Source: Sulfuricurvum sp. (GTDB lineage: Bacteria > Campylobacterota > Campylobacteria > Campylobacterales > Sulfurimonadaceae). From it: a stretch of DNA of 16,576 bases. Shown here one piece after another: positions 8,007 to 14,715 of the stretch (its first letter is position 1; each line of letters begins with the position of its first letter). The notes under the pieces were generated by a model, which was not told where the DNA came from, searched no databases, and saw nothing but the letters and a program-made list of their open reading frames with translations. The position numbers and the translations under genes were made by a program. The DNA lies in assembly GCA_024635855.1 (NCBI GenBank), contig JAGXHZ010000130.1, positions 1 to 16,576 on the forward strand, written 5' to 3'.

Positions 8007-9200
8007 ATGGGTCGAATATTTCTATTTTTATTGTTGCCCATTTTTATTTTTGCTTCACAAGTAAAACCGTTTAAATGGAATAATGGAGAGAGTTTTCTCA
8101 CCTTTTTAGAACATAAAAAACTCCCTTTGTCTCTGTATTATAATATGGACAAAGAGGATCAAAAACTTACCGAAGATATTCCCTATACTGCCAACTGCCA
8201 GATGCTGGTAAGCTCCAAAAATACCATCAAACAAATCCTTATTCCGCTCAATGATGAACTGCAGCTCCAAATTTATTTAACTTCCAAAAATCGTTACACT
8301 ATGAGGGTTATTCCTATCATCAGTGAAACCTATAAAAAAGTTCTTTACACTCAAATCAGCAGCGTTCCGTATGATGACATTCTTAATGCGACAGGGTCCA
8401 AAAATTTGGCTTCAACGTTTGTAAAAATGTTCAAAGGACGGGTGAATTTTAAAAAAGATCTCAAATCGGGTGAACCTCTCGTCATTGTTTATGAGCAAAA
8501 ATATCGTTTAGGAAAACTTTTTTCCATGCCTGAAGTTTCGGGTGCGATGATTGAAATCGGAGGGACACGCTACGCCCTTTACCGGCACAGCGACGGACAT
8601 TTTTACGATACCAAAGGAGCTCAAATTGAGAAGTTTATTTTTAAACTTCCGATTCGTAATGCACGGATGACTTCGGGGTTTACGAAGCGGCGGTATCATC
8701 CGGTTTTACATCGTTATCGTGCTCATGTCGGAGTTGATTTCGGAGCTCGTCCGGGGACGCAAATTTTGGCAACGGGTGAGGGGCGCGTAAGTTTTGTCGG
8801 TTATTCAAATGGATATGGAAAAACGATTAAAATACGCCATTCCAATGGATTGATCAGTCTGTATGCGCATCAGCGAGGGTTTAAAAAAGGGATTCATTCA
8901 GGTTCCAAAGTGAAGCAGGGTGAAGTTATTGGTTATGTTGGTTCAACGGGACTTTCATCGGGTTCTCATTTGCATTTTGGAATGTATGATGGGACTGCAC
9001 CGATTAATCCATTGAGCGTTATGAAGAAAAAAACCGAAGGGTTCAGTGGTAAAGAACAAAGAGTCTTTGTTGCAATTCGCAGTAAATTGGATCGTATTTT
9101 TAATGAAAAACTCCGAACCAAACCCCTCAACACCAGGGGATATGATTTCCAAGATACTTATTATGTGGATAAGGATACGTTTAAAGTGGAAGCGTTTTAA
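8007..9200 (+). CDS. csd3: Exported LytM/M23 peptidoglycan peptidase, Csd3-like
   Basis: This is a zinc D,D-endopeptidase/carboxypeptidase-type enzyme that trims peptidoglycan cross-links and helps set cell shape. The 397-residue protein has a signal peptide (MGRIFLFLLLPIFIFA, about 1-17), a two-part regulatory N-terminal region (about 20-210), and the LytM domain (about 215-340). Zinc ligands are H240 and D244 (HVGVD) and H323 (HLHFG, with H321); the other active-site histidine is H287 (YAHQ). Length and layout match Helicobacter Csd3/HdpA and Campylobacter Pgp3. The ORF can be extended to a TTG at 7956, but that start falls in the -10 region. Three ATGs occur in a row at 8001, 8004 and 8007; AAGGA at 7997-8001 gives acceptable spacing only for 8007. 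Its divergent neighbour is the exported PgbA-N-like protein. Confidence 0.9.
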   Translation: MGRIFLFLLLPIFIFASQVKPFKWNNGESFLTFLEHKKLPLSLYYNMDKEDQKLTEDIPYTANCQMLVSSKNTIKQILIPLNDELQLQIYLTSKNRYTMRVIPIISETYKKVLYTQISSVPYDDILNATGSKNLASTFVKMFKGRVNFKKDLKSGEPLVIVYEQKYRLGKLFSMPEVSGAMIEIGGTRYALYRHSDGHFYDTKGAQIEKFIFKLPIRNARMTSGFTKRRYHPVLHRYRAHVGVDFGARPGTQILATGEGRVSFVGYSNGYGKTIKIRHSNGLISLYAHQRGFKKGIHSGSKVKQGEVIGYVGSTGLSSGSHLHFGMYDGTAPINPLSVMKKKTEGFSGKEQRVFVAIRSKLDRIFNEKLRTKPLNTRGYDFQDTYYVDKDTFKVEAF

Positions 9201-9204
9201 TCAC

Positions 9205-9227
9205 CCGTTCGAGCCTGTCGAAGGGGA
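9205..9227. repeat. REP-like hairpin between convergent genes
   Basis: CCC-g-TTCGA, loop GCCTG, TCGAA-g-GGG forms a stem of 3 plus 5 pairs with one G/G mismatch. On the minus strand the core reads TTCGACAGGCTCGAA, close to a family of extragenic palindromes I have seen in many bacterial genomes. It fills the 37-base gap between the stops of the M23 peptidase and the copper receptor and could end transcription from both sides, although there is no T tract. Confidence 0.5.
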
Positions 9228-9237
9228 ATGGATGGGA

Positions 9238-11262
9238 TTAGAATTTGTAACTTACGGTCGCGTAGATGTTGCGTCCCGGTTCGTTAAGAACGAGTGGATC
9301 GGTAGTGCTTAGACTGGTGATAAGCTCATTTCCGATATAACTATTGTTGACAGCATAGGTACGATTAAAGAAGTTGTTGACTCCAGTATTTAGAGAAAAA
9401 CCATTTTGAAAATCATGCCCATATTTAAGGTTTAAAATAGCGTATCCTGAAATATCTTTTTCTCCGTTATTTGAATCAACTGTTTGAGCTTTCGCAGCGA
9501 TCCATTCGGTCATTAGGTAATTAGTACCTGTATCCATTACAAGTGCAACACGCCCTTTCATTGGTGGAATTTCCGCTAAATCTTTATCGGTTTGTATTTG
9601 TGTTGTCAGATTATCAAGTTGATTGGTGTCTTTTTTAGACCCTTTTTGATATGCCATTCCTGATTCGATACGCCAATCGTTGTTGAGAATATAATCGGCT
9701 TGGAGGTCGAATCCGACGATTTTAGCATCAATATTAGTCCAAGTAGAGGTTGTAGCACTATTTTTGTATTGATAAATAAAATCTTTTAGGTCACTGTAAA
9801 ATGCCGTCCCTTTTACGTGAAAATTACCAACAGTGTGTTCCGCTCCTACATCGATTTCACGATTTTTTGTTTCGTTTAAATTATTATGTGTACTATTAAG
9901 CCAATAGAGCTCTTTTGCATCTGGGACACGGGTAGATTGTCCTAGTCCTGTGAAAAGGCTAGTGGTTGAAGAGAGATTGTATTTCACCATGATATTGCCG
10001 CTTAGATCGTTATAATCTTTATCTTGTGCAGCAAAATACCCTGTTTTTGTTTGATCGGCATCGATAGATGTATCGTCATAGCGAAGTCCGCCATTGATTT
10101 CATAATCTCCAATGGTTTTAGTCGCTTTCGTGTAGAGGGCAATATTTTTTGTATCCACATCAGGGAGTAAAATAGTAACCGCTGATGGATTACTGCTTGA
10201 ATATCGAGTTCCATCCCAGTTCCGAATACTTGCATCTAAACCAACAGATACTTTTGTTCCTGATAGATTGAGAGTGTTTTCGATGGATGCCCCTTTTATG
10301 CTTGCATCAACAGGCGCTATCATTATAGGAGAAGTCGGTCCGGTTCGAGCACGGAAATAAGTTCCCATTTCATGTTTTACTTTTGAATGGTATGCTTCAA
10401 TTGAGAGTTCATCCGATAATGATGAGAGATTGAATAATTGATATTTTGCTTTAAACATGTCGGTATCATCTATCTTGGCATCCATCGGATAACGTGGATA
10501 GAGGATATCATCGGCACGGTCTCCGAAATAACTGAAGGTCAATTTTTGATTATCCCCGATATTTCCGACGAGTTTAGCCCAGTAATTATTGCGTTCATAG
10601 GCATCCATATTTTTGTAAGCAGAGGCATATTTTTGTGGATTGCTTAACGCAAGTTTATCCGTTTGTTCAGCAAGTGTTTTTCCATCCCCATCTTTATATT
10701 GTCCGCTGGTTTCACGGCTGAACCCGACTAAAGCTTGGACGCTATCATTGCCCCCTTCAACAGTGGTTGAAAGTTTACGATAATCAAAACTTCCTGCTGT
10801 AGCGGAAACTTCTCCGTGAACTCCTTTTTCAGGATCTTTGGTGACGATATTGATTTTTCCGCCGAGACTTCCGAATTGCGTGACATCAAACGGTCCCTCT
10901 TGCACTTCAACGGTTTGAATTTGGGCTGAAGAGACGTGCATTGAAGGAGGATCCATACGGTTTGGACAGGCACCGCATATTTTGGCGTCGTCTATCGTGA
11001 CATTGATATTATCTTTACGAAATCCGCGAAGGATAATATCGTTACCTACTCCGCTGTTACGTACCATGGTAACTTCGGGAAGTGTATTTGAGAGCATTTC
11101 TCCTAAATCACTTTGGCGGGAAAATTTAACCATTTCATCCGAGTTTACACTTTTACTATCCGCTTTGGGCGCAGCAGCTTCAACGGTGATTTTTTGAATG
11201 GTAATGGGTTCAGAGGCGAGCGTAAGCGTCGCCGCCAATGAGAGGAGCGAGAGTTTCTTCAT
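9238..11262 (-). CDS. TonB-dependent copper receptor (OprC/NosA family)
   Basis: This outer-membrane gated beta-barrel imports copper using TonB energy. The 674-residue protein has a signal peptide (about 1-16), a candidate TonB box at 20-29 (ITIQKITVEA), a plug domain (about 40-145) and a barrel ending in the aromatic terminus SYKF. The plug carries ICGACPNRMDPP (95-106), a hallmark of the TonB-copper subfamily. C99-x3-M103 matches the CxxxM copper site of Pseudomonas OprC, and H297-E-M299 matches the HxM partner motif. C96 adds a possible extra ligand or a disulfide. In denitrifiers NosA supplies copper to nitrous oxide reductase; a similar role here is only inference, since no nos gene is in the window. 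It appears to be transcribed alone, with an AAGGA ribosome binding site (11275-11271) and its own promoter in the 57-base gap after aguA. Confidence 0.93.
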   Translation of the reverse strand: MKKLSLLSLAATLTLASEPITIQKITVEAAAPKADSKSVNSDEMVKFSRQSDLGEMLSNTLPEVTMVRNSGVGNDIILRGFRKDNINVTIDDAKICGACPNRMDPPSMHVSSAQIQTVEVQEGPFDVTQFGSLGGKINIVTKDPEKGVHGEVSATAGSFDYRKLSTTVEGGNDSVQALVGFSRETSGQYKDGDGKTLAEQTDKLALSNPQKYASAYKNMDAYERNNYWAKLVGNIGDNQKLTFSYFGDRADDILYPRYPMDAKIDDTDMFKAKYQLFNLSSLSDELSIEAYHSKVKHEMGTYFRARTGPTSPIMIAPVDASIKGASIENTLNLSGTKVSVGLDASIRNWDGTRYSSSNPSAVTILLPDVDTKNIALYTKATKTIGDYEINGGLRYDDTSIDADQTKTGYFAAQDKDYNDLSGNIMVKYNLSSTTSLFTGLGQSTRVPDAKELYWLNSTHNNLNETKNREIDVGAEHTVGNFHVKGTAFYSDLKDFIYQYKNSATTSTWTNIDAKIVGFDLQADYILNNDWRIESGMAYQKGSKKDTNQLDNLTTQIQTDKDLAEIPPMKGRVALVMDTGTNYLMTEWIAAKAQTVDSNNGEKDISGYAILNLKYGHDFQNGFSLNTGVNNFFNRTYAVNNSYIGNELITSLSTTDPLVLNEPGRNIYATVSYKF

Positions 11263-11278
11263 ACTTTAAATCCTTAAG

Positions 11279-11296
11279 ACAATATGAAGATATTGT
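11279..11296. promoter_or_regulatory. 18-base palindrome over the copper receptor start site (candidate operator)
   Basis: ACAATAT-GAAG-ATATTGT is a perfect inverted repeat with 7-base arms and a 4-base centre. It covers most of the -10 box and the predicted transcription start, so a protein bound there would repress. It could instead form a weak AT-rich hairpin at the 5' end of the mRNA. Confidence 0.45.
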
Positions 11297-11297
11297 A
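11292..11297 (-). promoter_or_regulatory. -10 box (TACAAT) of the copper receptor gene
   Basis: TACAAT on the minus strand follows a T-rich stretch (TTTTTTCC), as is typical of Campylobacterota promoters. The predicted start site is around 11285, giving a leader of about 23 bases that contains the AAGGA ribosome binding site. Confidence 0.5.
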
Positions 11298-11304
11298 GGA
11301 AAAA

Positions 11305-11322
11305 AGTGTTACATTAGTGTTA
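11305..11322 (-). promoter_or_regulatory. Tandem 7+4+7 direct repeat upstream of the copper receptor (response-regulator box)
   Basis: On the minus strand TAACACT-AATG-TAACACT consists of two identical heptamers with an 11-base period, ending 7 bases upstream of the -10 box. That period and the 7+4 layout match pho-box-like sites of OmpR/PhoB-class response regulators, which activate from this position. The upstream copy includes the aguA stop codon. Confidence 0.45.
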
Positions 11323-12336
11323 AGACGGAATCCGTAACCCTACCTCTTCGGGAAATTGCATGGTTACACAATGCAGTGATCCATGTTGACGAATGAGGAC
11401 AGAGCAGTCGATGGGAATGATGTTCCGTCCGTAAAATGCACGTTTGCAAATAGCAATTGCCTCAGCATCATGAGGATCATTGTAGACAGGTAAAAGTACG
11501 GCATCATTAATAATCAAAAAATTAGCATAGGTAGCAGGGAGCCGTTCACCCTCATAAAAATGAGGTTGCGTCATTGGTAATGCAATAAGACGGAAAGGTT
11601 CGCCGTCTAAATCAAGTAAGGCTTGGAGTTCTTCTTCCATTTTTTTCAATTCGCTGTAATGCTCATCCTCTTTATCCTCACATTTCACGTACATGATAGT
11701 GTCGGTATCGATAAAGCGAGCAAGAGTATCGATATGGCTATCGGTGTCATCTCCTGCCAAATAACCGTGGTTTAGCCATAAAATCTGCTCGACACCGAAC
11801 TCTTTTTTCAAAATTGCTTCAGTTTGGATTTTAGTGAGATGAGGATTTCGATTTGGGTTTAAAAGACACTCTGCGGTAGTAAGCAAACTTCCGACACCGT
11901 TGGATTCGACACCTCCCCCTTCTAAAATAAGGTTGATTTTTTCCATACGCGCACCATAGATGCTTTTGATACTTTTACTCATCGCATTATCACGCGTTGC
12001 GTCAAACTTTCCGCCCCAGCCTGTGAATGTGAAATCCAGCAACAAAGCTTCATCTTCATTTTCGTCAATGACGCTTAGCGCACTGCAATCGCGCGCCCAT
12101 GTGTCATCGCTTTGGTAAGAACTAAAAATGAGATTATCGTGAGAGGAAAAATAACGTTTGACAACATCAATATCGTCACAGATGATAAGACACGGTTGAT
12201 ATTTAGCAATGGACGAGGCAATAGCAACAAAACATTGACGCGCTTCTTCAAGATAATCTACCCAGTCACTTTGGGGATGAGGAAAAATGAGTTGAACAAA
12301 ACTTTGGAGTTCAAATTCGGCGGGGAAATAGCGCAT
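11320..12336 (-). CDS. aguA: Agmatine deiminase (agmatine iminohydrolase) family protein
   Basis: The enzyme family (PF04371, with Porphyromonas peptidylarginine deiminase) hydrolyses agmatine to N-carbamoylputrescine and ammonia, feeding putrescine synthesis in the cytoplasm. The 338-residue protein keeps the guanidine-modifying active site: W80-R82-D83 (TWARDC), E139 in LEGGGVES, H201 in DTDSHID, and the nucleophile C323 in GSLHCVT. There is no signal peptide, which supports the agmatine rather than the secreted peptidylarginine role. The usual partner, N-carbamoylputrescine amidase, is not adjacent. The start ATG has an AAGG ribosome binding site 7 bases upstream. The gene is divergent from alr with only 26 bases between start codons. 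Its stop codon forms part of the direct repeat upstream of the copper receptor. Confidence 0.92.
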   Translation of the reverse strand: MRYFPAEFELQSFVQLIFPHPQSDWVDYLEEARQCFVAIASSIAKYQPCLIICDDIDVVKRYFSSHDNLIFSSYQSDDTWARDCSALSVIDENEDEALLLDFTFTGWGGKFDATRDNAMSKSIKSIYGARMEKINLILEGGGVESNGVGSLLTTAECLLNPNRNPHLTKIQTEAILKKEFGVEQILWLNHGYLAGDDTDSHIDTLARFIDTDTIMYVKCEDKEDEHYSELKKMEEELQALLDLDGEPFRLIALPMTQPHFYEGERLPATYANFLIINDAVLLPVYNDPHDAEAIAICKRAFYGRNIIPIDCSVLIRQHGSLHCVTMQFPEEVGLRIPS

Positions 12337-12351
12337 TAATTTACCTTGTAC

Positions 12352-12357
12352 TATAAT
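12352..12357 (+). promoter_or_regulatory. -10 box (TATAAT) for alr
   Basis: A perfect TATAAT ends 5 bases before the alr ATG at 12363, so transcription should begin at the start codon or within a base or two of it. On the other strand the same bases read ATTATAGT, a possible but badly placed -10 for aguA. Confidence 0.45.
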
Positions 12358-12362
12358 TTGTT

Positions 12363-13379
12363 ATGGGAAAAATAAAACTTAGCCGCGAGGCACTTAAAAA
12401 TAATCTTGACATTATTGCACATCAAGTCGGTGGAAAAGATAAAATTGCAGTGGTTTTAAAAGACAATGCGTATGGTCACGGAGCCGTTTTAATCGCTCAG
12501 GCAGCGCATGAGTACGGGATTACTCATGCGGTTGTAAGATTGGAGCGTGAGGCATTGGGAATCAGTGAATTTTTTGAGGATATTTTAATTCTCTCTGATT
12601 TTTCTACGGTTGTTAATCCAAAATTTCATTATGTCATCAATTCACTTTCTTCCCTGTCGAAATTTTCACGAGGAACAAAAGTAGAGCTTAAAATGGATAC
12701 AGGAATGCATCGCAACGGCATAGCGATGGATGAACTTGAAAAGGCATTTGATGCTATTGCTGTGCAGGGGTTAGAGTGTGTTGGAGTTATGAGTCATTTT
12801 AAGAGTGCCGATACTCTGAGCTCTGAGTGGTTTTGGCAGCGATATGCGTTTGATACGCTCAAAAAAGAGGCGTTAAAGTACGCTAAAAAATATAAATGGA
12901 ATCTTCGTTTTCACCTTTCCAATTCAGCAGGAACATTTCGCTCTACGCAGTGTAATGATGATATGGTTCGTGTTGGGATTGCTTTATACGGATGTTTGCA
13001 AATGGATGACTCTTTGCCTCAACCGCAGTTAAAACCGGTTTTATCGTTGTGGGGAGAGAAGATTTCTACACGCATCTTGCGAGCAGGTGAGAGAGTTGGC
13101 TATAACGGACTTTATGATGCATCATCTGATGAGGTGGTATCGACATACGATTTGGGATACGCCAATGGACTTGACAGGCTTGCATCCAATCGATACATTA
13201 CTCCTGATAATGTCCGTTTATTGGGTCGCATTTCTATGGACTGTGCTACATTCGCTAGTGATACGGATGAACTGTTGATTTTTGATAATGCAAATGAGTA
13301 CGCTAAAGCGGTAGGAACGATCGGGTATGAAATATTGGCGTGTTTGAATAAAGATTTGAAGCGGGAATGGATTGATTAA
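12363..13379 (+). CDS. alr: Alanine racemase
   Basis: This PLP enzyme interconverts L- and D-alanine to supply D-Ala for peptidoglycan. The 338-residue protein has the N-terminal TIM barrel with the PLP lysine K33 in VVLKDNAYGHG (a variant of the common VKANAYGHG), and MDTGMHRNG (111-119) and HLSNSAG (184-190) lining the cofactor pocket. The second catalytic base is Y247 in GERVGYNG, and SMD (291-293) lies in the C-terminal beta domain. It is slightly shorter than most Alr proteins (about 360), mainly at the C-terminus, but all catalytic parts are present. The start cannot be moved upstream because an in-frame TAA lies at 12354-12356. No Shine-Dalgarno precedes the ATG and a TATAAT box ends 5 bases before it, so the mRNA is probably leaderless. 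Confidence 0.95.
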   Translation: MGKIKLSREALKNNLDIIAHQVGGKDKIAVVLKDNAYGHGAVLIAQAAHEYGITHAVVRLEREALGISEFFEDILILSDFSTVVNPKFHYVINSLSSLSKFSRGTKVELKMDTGMHRNGIAMDELEKAFDAIAVQGLECVGVMSHFKSADTLSSEWFWQRYAFDTLKKEALKYAKKYKWNLRFHLSNSAGTFRSTQCNDDMVRVGIALYGCLQMDDSLPQPQLKPVLSLWGEKISTRILRAGERVGYNGLYDASSDEVVSTYDLGYANGLDRLASNRYITPDNVRLLGRISMDCATFASDTDELLIFDNANEYAKAVGTIGYEILACLNKDLKREWID

Positions 13380-13385
13380 TTCTAA

Positions 13386-13466
13386 GTGCGGTTTACTGCA
13401 CGTGAACCCTCTGTTGAAGAGAACAGAAGCGTTAGCGTAGACAAAGGGATGAATTCCTTTGTCGTC
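13386..13466. other. Three consecutive hairpins in the gap after alr
   Basis: The 91-base gap between convergent genes holds three inverted repeats: GTGCGG-TTTA-CTGCAC (13386-13401, one G-T pair), TCTGTT-GAAGAG-AACAGA (13411-13428) and GACAAAGG-GATGAATT-CCTTTGTC (13440-13463). The last can be extended by TA...TA with a bulge. It may be a non-coding RNA, a repeat element or a compound terminator. Confidence 0.4.
13440..13463. terminator. Candidate bidirectional terminator hairpin
   Basis: A perfect 8-base-pair stem (GACAAAGG/CCTTTGTC) with an 8-base loop sits between the convergent ends of alr and the small unknown gene, 7 bases beyond the latter's stop. Neither strand shows a T tract after the stem, so intrinsic termination is uncertain. 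Confidence 0.35.
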
Positions 13467-13470
13467 TAAA

Positions 13471-13863
13471 TTATGACGTGATTTTAATAATTGCCTCTGC
13501 AAAAATAGCCCCATCAAGTCGCATATCTATAATTTTTTCGAGATTTCCCTCTTCTTCGCAATAGCCCAAAACTTTGGCATCAAAAAGATAGTGCTCTGCA
13601 ATTTTTTGAATTTCAGAACCATTTTTGAGATTGACAATAAGGTAGGACGCACGGAGGTTTTCCGCTAAAACCGCTTGGACATTAGAGTTGACGTACAGAG
13701 CAAATCGGATAGAATTAAGATGTAAATGAGCAATAATATCAAGATTCTGCTCTTCAAAAAATAGTGCAATAACAGAGTTTGAGGGAGTATTATTAATCGC
13801 TTCAATTGAAGAGACATGATAAAAACGTTCCGATGGGATAAGAGGATGACCAAAAAGTATCAT
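13471..13863 (-). CDS. Conserved-looking protein of unknown function, 130 residues
   Basis: I do not recognise this family. The product is a soluble-looking, mixed alpha/beta protein of 130 residues with no signal peptide or membrane segment. Short hydrophobic strands alternate with charged helices (SVIALFF, IRFALYV, ASYLIVNL, AKVLGYC, GAIFAEAII), a pattern reminiscent of a small Rossmann or TIM-like fold. One cysteine (in LGYCEEEGN) and two histidines in IIAHLHLN are visible. A longer start at 13881 is possible, but the ATG at 13863 is preferred. It has GGAG about 8 bases upstream and forms an ATGA overlap with the stop of the preceding PP0621-type gene, indicating coupled translation. Position as third gene behind rsmG suggests steady low expression. 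The overlap with its neighbour argues that it is a real gene. Confidence 0.7.
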   Translation of the reverse strand: MILFGHPLIPSERFYHVSSIEAINNTPSNSVIALFFEEQNLDIIAHLHLNSIRFALYVNSNVQAVLAENLRASYLIVNLKNGSEIQKIAEHYLFDAKVLGYCEEEGNLEKIIDMRLDGAIFAEAIIKITS

Positions 13864-14078
13864 TGTTTTTTCTCCATACATTCAGGTGAACAGTAATATT
13901 TTCCACTGCTCATGAGTGCTTCTTTGGCTTGTATATAGACACCGCATGTTGCACAGGGAATCATTGCTTCATCCATAGAGTTATCATTTTTAGGCGAAGT
14001 AAGACTTTTCTTTTTCGCAAAAAAAACATAATATATTGTAGTGATAACACCGATAAAAAGAAGCAGTTTTAATAACAT
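13860..14078 (-). CDS. PP0621-family small membrane protein with four-cysteine motif
   Basis: This 72-residue protein has one N-terminal transmembrane helix (about 3-20), a short basic and polar linker, and a C-terminal Cys cluster: C42-x2-C45 (IPCATCGVYI) and C63-x3-C67 (YYCSPEC). The layout of membrane anchor, ATCGVY-like knuckle and GKYYCSPEC matches the PP0621 family of uncharacterised proteins; the four cysteines probably bind zinc or another metal. The Cys region likely faces the cytoplasm, given the AKKK sequence after the helix. It starts 3 bases after the rsmG stop with no clear ribosome binding site, and its TGA overlaps the next start (ATGA), so all three genes appear translationally linked. 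Function unknown. Confidence 0.8.
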   Translation of the reverse strand: MLLKLLLFIGVITTIYYVFFAKKKSLTSPKNDNSMDEAMIPCATCGVYIQAKEALMSSGKYYCSPECMEKKQ

Positions 14079-14081
14079 AAT

Positions 14082-14660
14082 TTACGACTCGATTAAAAGA
14101 TAGTGACGATTTTGTTTTTCGATGATTTGATAGTTTAGCAATTCGTCCACTTCATCATACACTTTTTCCCCTTTGTAAAAGAGCAAAAGCGTTCCCTTTG
14201 AGCGAAAAGGTTCTGAAAGTTTGAGAAGCATCTTGGTATCAGTCACGGCGCGAGAGGTAATAAAATCATACGATTCAGGGGGGAGTTGTTCAACGCGGAG
14301 AGCTTTAACATCTATATTCGTAAGTCCCAAATTGGCTTTCACAAATTGCAAAAAACTGGCACGTTTTGCGAGAGGTTCAACGAGCGTAAAATGAGTTTGC
14401 GGCAGTGCAAAAGCCAAAATCATTCCTGGAAATCCTGCCCCTGTTCCTATGTCCATAGCATTTTTGATGGGAGGTAAAAAAGTAATAGGAGCAATTGCAT
14501 CAACGATAAATTCATCAATTTGGGCGATATTTTTTGCCCCCGTGAGGTTATGAATTTTATTCCATTGCATTAATAATGTTTTATATACTTCAATTTTTTC
14601 AAAAAAATCATCCGGAACGTTGATGTTTTGAGTTTGGAGTAATGTTTTAAGTGATGCCAA
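14082..14660 (-). CDS. rsmG: 16S rRNA (guanine-527-N7)-methyltransferase RsmG (GidB)
   Basis: RsmG uses S-adenosylmethionine to methylate N7 of G527 in 16S rRNA; loss gives low-level streptomycin resistance in several bacteria. The 192-residue protein has the family N-terminal helix region with WNKIHNLT (33-40), the SAM-binding motif [11 protein letters not shown] (69-79), the acidic ribose contact in LVEP (93-96), and TSRAV (135-139). The length is slightly below the usual 200-240. The start is a TTG: AGGAA (14671-14667) lies 6 bases upstream, no ATG is available nearby, and the first residues align with the expected family start. It heads a three-gene minus-strand unit with the PP0621-type gene (3-base gap) and the unknown 130-residue gene. 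Confidence 0.94.
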   Translation of the reverse strand: MASLKTLLQTQNINVPDDFFEKIEVYKTLLMQWNKIHNLTGAKNIAQIDEFIVDAIAPITFLPPIKNAMDIGTGAGFPGMILAFALPQTHFTLVEPLAKRASFLQFVKANLGLTNIDVKALRVEQLPPESYDFITSRAVTDTKMLLKLSEPFRSKGTLLLFYKGEKVYDEVDELLNYQIIEKQNRHYLLIES

Positions 14661-14666
14661 AAGAGT

Positions 14667-14671
14667 TTCCT
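14667..14671 (-). promoter_or_regulatory. Ribosome binding site (AGGAA) that fixes the TTG start of rsmG
   Basis: AGGAA on the minus strand is followed by 6 bases and then TTG at 14660. It is the only good Shine-Dalgarno in the leader, and supports translation from the non-ATG codon. Confidence 0.6.
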
Positions 14672-14715
14672 GTTATCTAAGCTAAAGTGTTAAGCCCATA
14701 GTACCAAAAAAATGC

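Noticed and set aside
13440..13463. Classical rho-independent terminator for alr
   Set aside because: The stem is good but no T tract follows on either strand, so it is listed only as a low-confidence candidate.
13864..13881. Upstream ATG at 13881 for the 130-residue unknown protein
   Set aside because: The inner ATG at 13863 has a GGAG site at good spacing and an ATGA junction with the preceding gene, which fits operon structure better.
14686..14692. A single AGTGTTA heptamer upstream of rsmG, identical to the copper-receptor repeat unit
   Set aside because: Only one copy is present, with no partner at 11-base spacing, so chance is the simpler explanation.
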